A stretch of DNA of 64,000 bases from assembly GCF_000227115.2 (NCBI RefSeq), contig NC_016480.1, forward strand, positions 496,001-560,000, in the 5' to 3' direction. A program made the position numbers and the translations under genes. Below the pieces are notes generated by a model. It saw nothing but the letters and a program-made list of their open reading frames with translations. It made no database searches and was not told the origin of the DNA. Below, in pieces: positions 9,880 to 21,000 of the stretch. Origin of the DNA: Naumovozyma dairenensis CBS 421. Taxonomy: Eukaryota; Ascomycota; Saccharomycetes; Saccharomycetales; Saccharomycetaceae. Within the stretch, counting starts at the first letter, position 1. Each line of letters starts with the position of its first letter.

Positions 9880-10761
9880 ATGAAAAGATTCAATGGTATG
9901 TTCTAAGGATTTTAAGGTTTTATATTTAAATCCAAGTCACCGAACATTTGACAATCTTTGTCGTACGGACTAGTTGACAAGGACTAAATATATATACATA
10001 TATATATGCACAAACGGTCACTAACTCTCAATTAATTTTACTTTTTTATTCTTATTTTTTATATAGTATCATATGTGGAAGTCACAAAAGATGGGAATAC
10101 GATATCAAGTTGTTACGATAGTAATGATGGTAACTTTGGCAGGAATACGTATGGTTCCATTTTAAATAATTCAATACCAACGCCTGATATTTTCCATAAA
10201 TTAATTCATGATATGGTATTACCTAAAGTGATACCTGTCATTGGCAACAAAGTTACAAAAGTATCTCTGGATCTAATCGATGGATTTGATTGTTATTATA
10301 CTACTGACGAAGATGACAAAGTTTTGATTTGTTTCACACAAGTTGATATCCCTAAAATCCTACCGATAAGGTTACTTAGTGAATTGAAAGGCGAGAAGAA
10401 AAATAATTATTCCAATAATGAGCTAGGTGCCCATGTGGGTAAAATCTTGGATGAGTTCCATGAAGAACTAATGTCATATAAAAACGATAGTGGTCAAGAG
10501 GGCGATACCACAGAAGATGATATACAAGATATCATTAAGATAATGAATAATAATATCGATAAATTTTTAGAAAGACAAGAACGAATCTCTTTGTTAGTCG
10601 ATAAAACTTCTCAATTAAATGACAATAGCCATAACTTCAAAAAGAAGGCAGCAAGGATAAAAGAACGAATGTGGTGGCAGAGGATGAAAAACACCACGCT
10701 ATTAATGTTCGCAATTATTCTTACAATCAGTGCCCTGTTTATTTTTTTCTATGTTATTTAA
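9880..10761 (+). CDS. NYV1: vacuolar R-SNARE Nyv1, two exons
   Basis: Nyv1 is the vacuolar v-SNARE for homotypic vacuole fusion. Exon 1 is 9880-9895 (MKRFN plus one base). The intron is 9896-10066, with donor GTATGT, branch CACTAAC at 10019-10025 and acceptor TAG. Exon 2 is 10067-10761. Splicing joins MKRFN to VSYVEV, matching the S. cerevisiae N-terminus and its intron position. The 236-residue product has a longin-like N-domain, a SNARE motif with the zero-layer arginine in FLERQERISLLVDKT, and a C-terminal membrane anchor (about 212-236). An unspliced reading would start at a GTG (10075), which is wrong. The gene is on the opposite strand relative to SUL2 and KIN2 compared with YLR093C, indicating a local inversion. 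Confidence 0.93.
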
Positions 10762-11174
10762 AGAAGGATAAACAAGGAAATAAAATTGAGGCAATGTTTC
10801 TTTCGAAGAGGTTCTGAAAGATGTCTTTACATCTTTCTCCCCCCCCGGCTTTCTTTTTACTTTTATTTTTGACTTCAATGTGGGACGAATGACTATATAT
10901 ATTAATTGGAATTTATATAATGTATGCAGTTTTTTTATCTGGTTATTGCCATTGGTGTTTGGATTGCATCACCGTCAGTCTTTTTGGAAGGGAATGTTAA
11001 AAATTTATACACTAGCCTTATATATGCTCCTAAAAGACTAATAATCAAATAACAAAATATAAAATCATCATCTCTTTATGAATGTTAGCGATACCTAGGT
11101 TTAAATACTAGAGCTATAATACTTTATACACATAAGGTAAATATTATTCTTTTACCTTGTTTTGATACCATCTT
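10762..11174. other. intergenic region between NYV1 and COX26
   Basis: This is the convergent 3' flank of NYV1 and COX26. It contains a C8 run near 10842-10849 and AT-rich DNA. I see no gene. Confidence 0.5.
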
Positions 11175-11402
11175 TTATTCTGATAAATGCTTCCATTCAT
11201 GGTAATAGACAAACGGTAACGGCCATCCTAACAAAAGGAACCAAGCAATTCCAAATTGAGGTAACAATTTCCCTTGTCTTTTGACCTCAGTTGACCACCA
11301 ATTTTCTCCAATATGTTTTGAGGATAAAGTTTTAACGATCTCCGTCTGTGGTTGTTTCTTACTTGTCACAATAGCTGCCCTTAAAATTCTTGAGCGGAAC
11401 AT
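11175..11402 (-). CDS. COX26: cytochrome c oxidase subunit Cox26
   Basis: This 75-residue protein matches the plan of Cox26 (YDR119W-A), a small single-span inner-membrane protein associated with complex IV and respiratory supercomplexes. A basic, Ser/Thr-containing presequence-like N-terminus is followed by HIGENWWSTE, a short charged linker, and a hydrophobic segment ending LLLGWPLPFVYY. S. cerevisiae Cox26 has the corresponding IGESW...TEGRR and LGWPGAVYF elements as I recall them. In S. cerevisiae COX26 lies near KIN1; here it lies near KIN2, consistent with alternative gene loss after genome duplication. It is about 9 residues longer than the S. cerevisiae protein. Confidence 0.85.
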   Translation of the reverse strand: MFRSRILRAAIVTSKKQPQTEIVKTLSSKHIGENWWSTEVKRQGKLLPQFGIAWFLLLGWPLPFVYYHEWKHLSE

Positions 11403-12310
11403 TTTTCTTTGAGGTTTCTGATATAATCCAGTCTACAGTTTGACAGCTTTACATACGGTGATATTGCGGATTCTTTTAGACAATATATTTCATTTCTTCC
11501 TCATCATTCTAATAGTTCCAGGCTCTTATAATTAATATATTACGGTTGCTACCGTCGGGGTACCTATTTTAGGGGAACCGTTATATATATGACTGTCACA
11601 CGAATACAGCCATAGCTATACGTACGCACATTATATCCGTTTATTTGGGCGGCTAATACTAATGCTGAACGCCCCGCTATCCCATTACATGCTTATTTAA
11701 CGTATGTCTAACAGCCTCCTGGTTGCACTTAGGAGTATATAGATATAGTTTTGATGATATGGATGTGGTCTCCTTTCCCTTCAACATTATGAATATGAAC
11801 CTTGAAGTTTCCCTATACCTTCCCATCCTCCTTGATCTCCAAAATCATGAATGATAACCGGGAAGTCAAGAATTTGGGTTCACCTCAGGATAGAAATGAG
11901 GATTCGAATCAGGTATGTTATTGTTAGAAATAATTTTCTAGCCTACCCTCTTTTGGCACATCCTAGCCCGGTTTCTACCCTATTTCAAAAAATTTCTACT
12001 CTACCCCAAGCGCTACCTAATTTTTTGTGCGGGAGTTTCTGGGTATTTTTGGGAGGCGTTTTCTGGCACTTAACCCAGAACCAATTTTCTTTCTACCCCC
12101 TACTTGAAGCCTAAAATTGGAAGTTATTACCCCTACTTCTAGCAAAAATTGAAAATTTCTACTCCTACTCCTAGCCTAAATTTTGAACGAAAAAATCGCA
12201 TCTACCCTACCCCCTTGCCGATCCCGTAACCTGCCTGATTCGAACTAGCATAAATAAATGAATTAGTGAATGAATATAAATTATATATTAGATTGATCAA
12301 CATAAAAAAC
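11403..12310. other. intergenic region containing a small inverted-repeat element
   Basis: This gap separates COX26 from GIS3. About a third of it is the transposon-like element at 11910-12237 described separately. The remainder is AT-rich, with no gene visible; the open frame at 11851-12114 is a reading of the element's pyrimidine-rich interior. Confidence 0.6.
11910..12237. mobile_element. hAT-like non-autonomous element (MITE) with 8-bp target duplication
   Basis: The element is 328 bp, starts with CAGG and ends with CCTG. The outer 14 bases form an imperfect inverted repeat (CAGGTATGTTATTG versus CAGGCAGGTTACGG). It is flanked by ATTCGAAT on the left (11902-11909) and ATTCGAAC on the right (12238-12245), a 7/8 match of the length hAT transposases duplicate. 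The interior is full of subterminal CTACCC and AGCC motifs and has no coding capacity. The element at 53977-54288 shares its ends, size and the CTACCCTACC motif. It would need a transposase supplied in trans. Confidence 0.68.
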
Positions 12311-14059
12311 TCAAATAACAAATCGGCTGTCACACCATCCCTTGACTACATATTGAATTTCCCTTGATGGAAATCTTCTATCAATTTTCAATTTACCACA
12401 AGGCTTCAATAACGTCGATGTTGTGTTGCCGTTTACCCAAGGTTTTAGCTCAGAATGTACTCTAACTAAAGTACTTGTATTTTTCGTATCTTCTTGTTCA
12501 TTACAAGCAGCGACAAATTTCAAATTCCATGGTGAGGAAACACCAAATAAATCTTCTCTAGTTTCATGAAGCATATCTGCCCATAATTTCTTCTTAGTAA
12601 TGATTGCCATTTTTATATCATGACAAGAGACATCTTCATATTTACTCTCATTCCCCATTTCTTTGTGGTTATTAACTGTCTTTTTGGGTTGATTTTTTAT
12701 TGGCAAGGTCTTTATATCATGATATGATAATTGCTTTAATACTTGATCATCAATATTTATTTCCGGTAATATATTCTTTAATCGGCAGGATGTTTCAATA
12801 GAATAAAGCTTCAAAAAATTAGGATTCATTTTTTGCTGTCTAGAACGCTTATTAGGTAAAAAATGAGTCTTATCAGCTAGTAATGAAACTTCTTCTCTTA
12901 GTTCTTCCTCTTCTTTCTTCAATAATGGTATCGAGGTCGGCCATGATTCTAATTCCACTTGAGTCTCATCACGTATAACATTATCCTTTAAAGTTGACCG
13001 TAAAAACTTCGAAGACAGTGAGTTATTTTGTCTTGCATATGGCATTTTCAAGTCAATATTTTTCTCCTTTTTATTGAGAGCAGGTCTATCATTTAACCTC
13101 AGATCCTTTTTTATTATCCTAATTGCAGTCGATATATATTTATCTGTTTCCTTCCCAGTAGGCTCTTTCCCCATTTCATAAACAGGTTTATATGTCTGAA
13201 TAATATCTTCTATTTTCCATTCATCGTGAAAATCTAGATCGGGCATATTCAATAATTTGACTCTTGGTGTGCTGTGTAGGTTTTCTTTTTCCTTGAGAAT
13301 TTCCGGTTCACATAATGGATGGCTATTACCGTCATATCCCAAACTTAAATTTTGGGTTTGGTCGCTCGTACCTTTATGGTCGTTACTACTACTATTATAG
13401 TCATCATCTTGATTAATGCTTTCAGATCTAAGAACTTCCCAATTATTACTATCAGTTTGCAAGATTTCTCTCAGTAAAACAGATGACGTAATGGAGGAAA
13501 CATCACTATGGGTATCTATTTCATCAGACGGTAAATATAATGTTGATATATTATCTTTATATCGCTTCAAGCTGTTACAAGGAAGCGGAACGTTATCTAC
13601 ACCATCATCAGCATCCTCCCTCTTCCTAGCGTCTTGCGTGCCCTTTCTGTACTCATCTTCAGCATTACTTTTATCATTCAAATAATATAAACTGGTGTGC
13701 CTTTTAATCTGTGAAAGAACCGAATTCATTGACGGTGTTATATTCAACGAGATAGTTTGATCCCTCTCAAAAGTCCTTGAATCATTTATTGGCTTGGTTA
13801 TATTCTGGAAAGCACTCTTTCCGGTTCTCCGTCGCCTTCCACTATATACTAAAGATGGTTGCTTTTTTGGGGCCCTGCTTTTTTCTGTATGGGAAGTAAT
13901 AGAGATATTTTCTTGGTACTTTTTAGTGGAACATGGCCTCTTCAAAACTGTGTAACTTCCGCAACTTGATGGAGTAAATAGTGAGGATATCCAAGCTTCG
14001 TTAGTTTCGTCATTATTTATTGTATCGAATCGGTTACTTGGTGCAAATAATAAACCCAT
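12311..14059 (-). CDS. GIS3: Gis3-like protein of unknown function
   Basis: This 582-residue protein is identified as Gis3 (YLR094C) mainly because it lies between NYV1 and IOC2 on the expected strand. Gis3 is an uncharacterised S. cerevisiae protein named from a suppressor screen. The sequence is hydrophilic and Ser/Asn/Lys-rich with no membrane segment or catalytic motif I can identify; much is probably disordered. A conserved-looking N-terminus (MGLLFAPSNRF) and C-terminus (RFPSREIQYVVKGWCDSRFV) flank variable sequence, and those ends are where homology should be tested. It is somewhat longer than the S. cerevisiae protein (about 500). Confidence 0.7.
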   Translation of the reverse strand: MGLLFAPSNRFDTINNDETNEAWISSLFTPSSCGSYTVLKRPCSTKKYQENISITSHTEKSRAPKKQPSLVYSGRRRRTGKSAFQNITKPINDSRTFERDQTISLNITPSMNSVLSQIKRHTSLYYLNDKSNAEDEYRKGTQDARKREDADDGVDNVPLPCNSLKRYKDNISTLYLPSDEIDTHSDVSSITSSVLLREILQTDSNNWEVLRSESINQDDDYNSSSNDHKGTSDQTQNLSLGYDGNSHPLCEPEILKEKENLHSTPRVKLLNMPDLDFHDEWKIEDIIQTYKPVYEMGKEPTGKETDKYISTAIRIIKKDLRLNDRPALNKKEKNIDLKMPYARQNNSLSSKFLRSTLKDNVIRDETQVELESWPTSIPLLKKEEEELREEVSLLADKTHFLPNKRSRQQKMNPNFLKLYSIETSCRLKNILPEINIDDQVLKQLSYHDIKTLPIKNQPKKTVNNHKEMGNESKYEDVSCHDIKMAIITKKKLWADMLHETREDLFGVSSPWNLKFVAACNEQEDTKNTSTLVRVHSELKPWVNGNTTSTLLKPCGKLKIDRRFPSREIQYVVKGWCDSRFVI

Positions 14060-14601
14060 ACTTGTTCGTTTATGTTGTGGGAAAGTCGCTCAATAAAATG
14101 TTTTTATAGAAATTTCTGGAACAGCCTGTTTACTGTTTGGAAAAAGTTAGTCACCTCTTTGTTATCCTTAGACGGTTGATTGAAGATGTTACCGTAGATT
14201 ATATATTCTTCATCTGAATACAACTTCTTCCTGAAACTCATGGCTCAATTAGTATTGGATCAAAGATAATATGCACTATTGGTGATCGTTCTTTGTTCAC
14301 GTGGATCTTCGTGGAGTGACAATCATCATTTTCCTGCCCCGTATTTCATGATAGCGCCTACCAATTACCCGAAAGGGCCAAAACTTGAAATTTTCCAAAG
14401 GATGAGAAATACGTAGGTACGAAACTATCTTTTGTTGTACCACTGCATACAAAGACATTTGATAACGACAAAAAAATTGGTTCAGGTTCATACTATAATC
14501 ATTAAATCAATGGAAGTTTTTAGTTAAGTTCTGTATTTTCTATATATTCTATAAAAATAATGTAAGAACAAAATGTGATAGAAGGTATTTTGGTAACCTA
14601 C
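14060..14601. other. intergenic region between GIS3 and IOC2
   Basis: This is the promoter region of GIS3 and the 3' flank of IOC2, both on the minus strand. I see no gene; the open frame at 14297-14491 has no features. Confidence 0.5.
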
Positions 14602-17349
14602 CTAGAAAGTCGGAGAAGACAGGCTTGATTCGTCTCTTTGACTCACAGATGACGCAGCAGGAGCACCTGGCACTGGGGCAGGTGCACCTGATGAGATTGA
14701 AGAACTAGGTATTGATGGCGCTTTGCCGTTATTTTCCCCGTTTACCACTGGCAAAGTATGAAGAGATGCGCTGACAGGAGGAATACTTGTACCTTCATCT
14801 TGAGCTGCGAAATTATAGCCCTCATTCAGTTGGGCTATTACACGTTGAGTACCACTTGCTAATACACCGTCCTTTAATAAACTACGGATAGGGCCTTGGT
14901 TTTTGACGGCATTTGGTACAGATGTTACAGCGGTATTATTATTTTTGATATTATCAAAGTTTGTAGGCTGTTCAGTATTGCTTCCATCGTTACTCGTCAA
15001 TGAATGATTAGCCAAAAGGTTGACTGGCTGATCAACGTGGCTTGCAGCTGCATCAATATCAGGATGTTTCTGATCGAGTGGGTTTGCATGCATAGTCGTG
15101 AGTTCTTCTTGTCTTCTCTTTTCTTCTTTGGCACGTTTTCTTCTCTCACGATCATCATGCTTGTTTTTTTTGCTTATTCTAAGAGCCTTTAATTCTGGTA
15201 CAAAAGAATCTCTCATTTCAGTCTCAAGTTTTGCCAAACACCAACCACAAACAAATATTGAACATGAACCGAACGGTTTTCTCTTGTCAGTAGGCCTCAT
15301 AGTGGTATGCTGCTCTTCTTTTGTCACTACATTATCGCCATGTTGCTGCCTTGTGGACCTTCGGTTCCTACCTGTATATATTTCAGGTTCGCCCAAGAGT
15401 GCAATTCCAAAATCGCGTTGTGATAGCACATTTAGAGGCATATCCGTTTGTTGTTGTTTCTTATCCTTCTTTTTCCCAGTAGTAACGATATTATTATTTT
15501 GGGCTGCTAATGAAATGAAATTGATGGTCGTTTTAGATTGACAATCCCAATGTTGCCATTTGAAACAGACATCACAACATATCAAGGGCTTGTTGATTAG
15601 ATTAGGATCAACCAAATCTTCCACGACAGAAACAACAGTGGGATTTACTGGATCTTCTTCACAACTACATTGGAATATCCAATCTTTATTATCTGGGGCA
15701 CTGATATCTGTTTCAAGACCGTAACTGTTAATTTGTTCAAGATCTCTTTCATGTATACAATATTCATCCGGCAATTCGTGGATGTAGTTTGGATCCTTCT
15801 CGAAAGTAAACGTAACAGATGATCTAGGTTTAATGTCTATCAATCTAGAGTTGAATCGGGACCCAACCTCTAGAACTTCTATGTCAACGGGATTCAAACC
15901 TTCATATTCGCTTTGAGTTCTATATGCTATCGAGCTTATTGGATGCATTTGTATATCGGGGGTATTTCGTCTCTTTATTTTCTCTAGCTTAAGGTCTTCC
16001 TCAAATAATTGCCAAAGCTGATTCCAAATTATAGTTTGTAACTTCTTCTTTTGTGTATTAACCATTCTTGTCCTGTGCTTGTTAAAATGATCCCTTTCAT
16101 CTAGTTTTTCATACCAATCATGTTCTATCTCTTTCTTTTTACTTTCTTCCTCTCTTGCAACTAATCTTGATGACCTCTTCCTTCTGGTCACTAACTCTGC
16201 CATTGATTTCTCTTTTTCACGTTGTTGTATCAATTTTGAAGAATATACTTGATGGTCAACATAGACTGGGATCAAATCTTCTACAAAATGTGCAATATCT
16301 TTATTTCCCCTTTTTTTTTTCTCGTGCATGCCCCAATACTGTAGAAAAGTATCCCAGTTGTATGTAAGGATCTTGAATTCAATGTCAATGGAACTTAAGT
16401 ACGCATTTATCTCTTGGGAATAATCAACATGTATCAAATCAACTGATTCCGAAGCCCCATTTCTAATAGTACAGTTCTTTAATTTTAAGGGGATATCTAA
16501 CTTTGGCACTAGTTTCTTTTTGGTTACTTTTTCCTGAATTAAGACCCCATTATTCGGTAAGGCTAGAATTGATGTTGTATCATCTACAATATACCTTGGA
16601 AATTCAAATAGATGCATATTATTAGCCATATAGTTCTTAAATACCATATTCTTCATTTCGATTATCTTAATCATGTAAAAGAAAATAGTGAATTTGTCAT
16701 GTAACGGCAATAAATCAAAGTCCATTGATAGCAGCGTTGACATTTGATCCTTATAAACTGAGTTTTTTAAATTCAATTCGACGATTCCATTAAAATTTCT
16801 TAATTCCGTATTTTTATTATTAGCTAATTGTCTTAGCAGCTGATGTTTTATCTTAAGATATAGGTTGTCAGATTCTTGGTCCTCATTTCCAGTTGATTTG
16901 TTAACAGCTTGTGTTCTATTGCTAGCATAATCCTGGAAATCTGCTGATTTATCATCATCCTTTGTCATTGAGGCACATTTCTTCAAATCATGTAAAAATA
17001 TAAATTCATCAAATTTAATATTTTTCCATAAGAATTTAGGCCCAGAACTTCCCTCAAGTTGGTGCGAAAGGGTTGTATATGATTCGCAAACATTATATAA
17101 CCACGCAACCACGTAATGGTAATGCCATGATTGAAATAATTCTGGAAAATTTAGAACGATAAAATCCTGCGCAGATTGCAATGCCGTCCTTGGGATCTTC
17201 GACCATAGTGCTGACGTATGTTCGTCCACATACTCTTTCCAAGGAGCTTCCTCATCATCTTTGATGCTTGTTTCTTTATCGAAAGTAGTAACCGATGAAG
17301 TAGGTGTGGATTCACCGGTATTCCTTCTCAATGTTCTCGTTCTCTTCAT
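14602..17349 (-). CDS. IOC2: Isw1b chromatin-remodelling subunit Ioc2 (PHD finger)
   Basis: Ioc2 (YLR095C) is a subunit of the Isw1b nucleosome-spacing complex acting in coding regions. This 915-residue protein has a helical N-terminal region (about 30-420) consistent with the DDT/WHIM-type organisation of ISWI-partner proteins. A basic coiled-coil-like stretch (about 380-460) follows. Near residues 570-620 is a Cys/His cluster typical of a PHD finger (FQCSCEED, then ICCDVCFKWQHWDC) with a further CGWC downstream. The C-terminus is low-complexity, Ala/Pro/Ser-rich. Its place between GIS3 and divergent KIN2 matches S. cerevisiae exactly. It is about 100 residues longer than S. cerevisiae Ioc2, mostly in disordered segments. 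Confidence 0.88.
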   Translation of the reverse strand: MKRTRTLRRNTGESTPTSSVTTFDKETSIKDDEEAPWKEYVDEHTSALWSKIPRTALQSAQDFIVLNFPELFQSWHYHYVVAWLYNVCESYTTLSHQLEGSSGPKFLWKNIKFDEFIFLHDLKKCASMTKDDDKSADFQDYASNRTQAVNKSTGNEDQESDNLYLKIKHQLLRQLANNKNTELRNFNGIVELNLKNSVYKDQMSTLLSMDFDLLPLHDKFTIFFYMIKIIEMKNMVFKNYMANNMHLFEFPRYIVDDTTSILALPNNGVLIQEKVTKKKLVPKLDIPLKLKNCTIRNGASESVDLIHVDYSQEINAYLSSIDIEFKILTYNWDTFLQYWGMHEKKKRGNKDIAHFVEDLIPVYVDHQVYSSKLIQQREKEKSMAELVTRRKRSSRLVAREEESKKKEIEHDWYEKLDERDHFNKHRTRMVNTQKKKLQTIIWNQLWQLFEEDLKLEKIKRRNTPDIQMHPISSIAYRTQSEYEGLNPVDIEVLEVGSRFNSRLIDIKPRSSVTFTFEKDPNYIHELPDEYCIHERDLEQINSYGLETDISAPDNKDWIFQCSCEEDPVNPTVVSVVEDLVDPNLINKPLICCDVCFKWQHWDCQSKTTINFISLAAQNNNIVTTGKKKDKKQQQTDMPLNVLSQRDFGIALLGEPEIYTGRNRRSTRQQHGDNVVTKEEQHTTMRPTDKRKPFGSCSIFVCGWCLAKLETEMRDSFVPELKALRISKKNKHDDRERRKRAKEEKRRQEELTTMHANPLDQKHPDIDAAASHVDQPVNLLANHSLTSNDGSNTEQPTNFDNIKNNNTAVTSVPNAVKNQGPIRSLLKDGVLASGTQRVIAQLNEGYNFAAQDEGTSIPPVSASLHTLPVVNGENNGKAPSIPSSSISSGAPAPVPGAPAASSVSQRDESSLSSPTF

Positions 17350-18023
17350 CGCAGTAAGAATCTTACGACGATTTGGATGCCTATGTCAAAAACTTTCTAA
17401 GATGATATCCCGCCAATATGGCTCTTTTTCGTAACGTTTGAAATTACAACTGCACTGAATTTATATATATACAGGTATTGGCTTTATATCCAGAGATAAA
17501 TGAGTGCAATATGAAGCAGGAAATTTGGTTTCTTCTTTTTTTGGTTTTTGGTTTTTTTGTTTCTTTGTTTCTTTTGTTTCTTTGTTTCTTTGTTTGCTTG
17601 CTGTTTATTAAGTTAATTTCCAATATCTCTTCTCTGAAAAATTCCTACCGTCCATAGCGATGGAGAAGCTATGTCTTCACGGATTGAGAATGTGTGTGTA
17701 GAAAATTTAAACAGAGTATAATTATAACATAAACAGAGCTTTATGATGTTAACGAGAGGCATTCTTTGTTCAGCTTTTAGTCCATCACCACTTTTGAGAC
17801 AAGATTATTGATTATCATTGACGAGCAATCCCTTCATTCTAATATCTAAATTGTTATCTTTGGGCTAATTTATTCGAATTGACAACATACGTATCTTGAC
17901 TGCTCATAACAACAGAATTCTCGTATATCAAACAATTTGAAATCCAGATTCCGAAACAGGCTACAAATTCCTCGATCGAATACTGAAATCATAAGTTGAA
18001 ATAATTATCATTGTAAATTTGAA
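17350..18023. other. divergent promoter region IOC2/KIN2 with a T-rich tract
   Basis: This is the bidirectional upstream region of IOC2 and KIN2. A long TTTG/TTTC simple-sequence tract at about 17529-17603 could disfavour nucleosomes and serve both promoters. No gene is visible. Confidence 0.5.
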
Positions 18024-21000
18024 ATGGAAAATCCAAATTTAGAGAATCCAGATTATCATATAAACGGTCAGTTCAAAATGACCGGGCCGGCAGATTTGGG
18101 ACCTCCTATCTTCAAGAATAATGCCAACCCTCAACCTGGTACAGTAGCCCCAGCTACATTAAGAATGATGGGGAGACAGCACAACAATACGACGAATCAC
18201 CAATACCAGCCTTCCCCAATGGAACAGAAAACCCACGATCCAAATCTTTATCAACCTCATCAAGGTCAAAATCCATTGATGCCGCCGTTCAGCGTGCCTT
18301 CGAGTAATAGTAGGAGCCAAAAGGGCACAAATATAGTCAATACTAGCAATACTAATTATAACAATAACAAAAACAATGATGAAAATATTAATGCTACCAC
18401 TGCTTTGAGCGGTAACATTCATGATATCACTACTGCAAGAAATTCCAACCGTAATACCGCCCCTATTATTTCCAATGAAACGAAACAATTTCATAGAAGA
18501 TCTCTAGGTGATTGGGATTTTTTAGAGACCGTTGGTGCAGGCTCGATGGGTAAAGTTAAGTTAGCAAAACATCATCAAACGCAAGAAATATGTGCCATAA
18601 AAATTGTCAATAGAGCAACAAAGGCTTTTTTACATAAAGAACAATCAATGCCTCCACCAAAGAATGAACAAGAAATTGCAGAAAGGCAAAAACGGTTAGA
18701 GAAAGAAATTTCGAGGGACAAAAGAACAGTCAGAGAGGCTTCTTTGGGTCAGATATTGTATCATCCTCATATTTGCAGATTGTTTGAAATGTGTACCATG
18801 TCGAACCATTTTTATATGTTATTCGAATACGTTTCTGGGGGTCAGCTACTAGATTATATTATTCAGCATGGTTCATTAAGAGAACATCATGCCAGAAAAT
18901 TCGCTCGTGGAATTGCTAGTGCGTTACAGTACTTACATTTGAATAATATCGTTCATAGGGATTTGAAGATCGAGAATATAATGATTTCGAATAGTGGGGA
19001 AATTAAAATTATTGATTTTGGATTATCGAATGTCTTCGATAACAGAAAACAATTACATACATTTTGTGGATCCTTATATTTTGCAGCACCAGAATTATTG
19101 AAGGCACATCCCTATACAGGGCCAGAAGTCGATGTCTGGTCGTTTGGGATTGTACTCTATGTTTTAGTCTGTGGTAAAGTCCCATTTGATGATGAAAATT
19201 CAAGCGTTTTACATGAAAAAATAAGGCAAGGTAAAGTCGAATATCCAAATCATTTATCAATTGAAGTCATATCGCTCTTATCTAAAATGATCGTAGTGGA
19301 CCCAGCGAAAAGGGCCTCTTTAAGACAAGTAGTTGAACATCCGTGGATGACGAGAGGTTATGATTTTCCACCGCTTTCATACCTTCCAAGGCGTATCCCA
19401 CTAACACCAGAGGCAATTGACAATAATGTGCTTCGCGAAATGTTTCGTCTAGAATTTATTGATGACGTTGAAGAATGTCAAAACTCTCTAATAAAAATCA
19501 TTACGGAAGAACCGTATTTGGAACGATCACGAGGTTTTTGGCAATTAGTAGTAAAATCGCCGTCCAATTCTTCAAATATTAACGGATCATCCGTAATTGG
19601 TAATCAAAATGTTGGATTTAAGAACCCATTCGATGACCCAACTCAAGCTTATCATCCACTTCTATCTATATATCATTTGGTTCATGAAATGCTGACCCGG
19701 AAAGCAGCTAAACTGCAAAGAAAACAAGCAGCTATTGCGGCGCATCAATTGCAAATACTACAAAAGCAATCTCAGGCAAATAACTTAGAACAAGCCGCAG
19801 ATATTAAATCTAACTGGGCTAGACAGGAAACAATTGATCCAATGCCCCAAACTTTGAGAAATAATATACCGTCTATTGATAATGACATCGATCCATCGAA
19901 AGTACAGAAGCCAAAATCTTATATACCAAGAAACTATTCTCCTAGCGAAAAACCATTGCGAGTTATTGTACCCCCCAAGCTTTCGGTGCCTGAACAGGCA
20001 CATACATCACCAACTTCAAGGAAGAGCTCCGATTATCACAATAATTTTGTAGCAACTATTGCGACCCCTCAGTCTCCCTCCGTGCAAAAGGATTATCAAC
20101 AAAGGTCTAATGTTACATCATGTCCCTCAGATCAAGAAGACAAAAACAAATCATTCGGTGGTTTATTTAGAAAGTTGTCCCAACGCCGCCGTGACCAAGT
20201 TCCTCAACAGCAGCAACAATATCTACATCCTTCAGAGGGTGAGTACGCTCAAACTAACCAAAATAGTATAAAATCCTTTGATTATCAACAAAAGATACCT
20301 CCACATATCGAGGTTCCGCAAATTCAGATCCAAAATATGAACCAACAGCGCAGTTTAAAAACTCACTCACGTACAGTCTCGGAGTATATGCCAAGTCCTC
20401 CTAAAATGCCACTGTATTATAACTATAATAAACAGGATACTGAGAAGACAGCAACATCGACAGCCCCGGTTCGGTCAATGTCCCAAAAGAAAAAAGCAAC
20501 TATGCCAGCTTTACCATCGAATGCTGAAACTTTAGTACAGGAACAACGAGAAAGGCAACTAAGTAAGGGTACCGATGGTACCTTGAATGACCAGAACACA
20601 GATAAAGCGAACCAACTTGCCGATCGTCAAGATGCTGGACGACAAAATGTAGACGCAGACGAAAATGTTCCATTACCCCCGTTACATGTGACGAAGGGCA
20701 GAAAATTCCATCCAAGCGCCAGAGCTAAGTCAGTGGGACATGCACGTCGTGAATCCTTGAAGTTCACCAGACCACCAGTACCTCAGTCAGTCTACCCTCG
20801 AGATGTAGAAGATAACGGGTTCTTAGAGTACAGCGATGATAATAGATCGGACTCACGCGATGGTAAGACTACTGAACAAAGAGAAGATTCCAAGAAAAAT
20901 ATAACTTCAAATGTTGAAACTGTGAAGACCATTCCAGAGTGTACAACTGAAACAAGTAAAGATGAAATGACAGATGAGGAAATACTAGCGGCGGCTTCGC

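Noticed and set aside
10075..10761. NYV1 as a single-exon gene starting at GTG
   Set aside because: A 16-base first exon and good splice signals restore the conserved MKRFNVSYVEV start.
11902..11912. GATTCGAATC as a possible tRNA B box
   Set aside because: No A box, acceptor stem or anticodon arm fits nearby; it is the target duplication of a small transposon.
17950..17966. ATTCCGAAACAGG upstream of KIN2 as a CDEIII core
   Set aside because: Lacks the TGTTTATG half and any AT-rich CDEII or CDEI partner.
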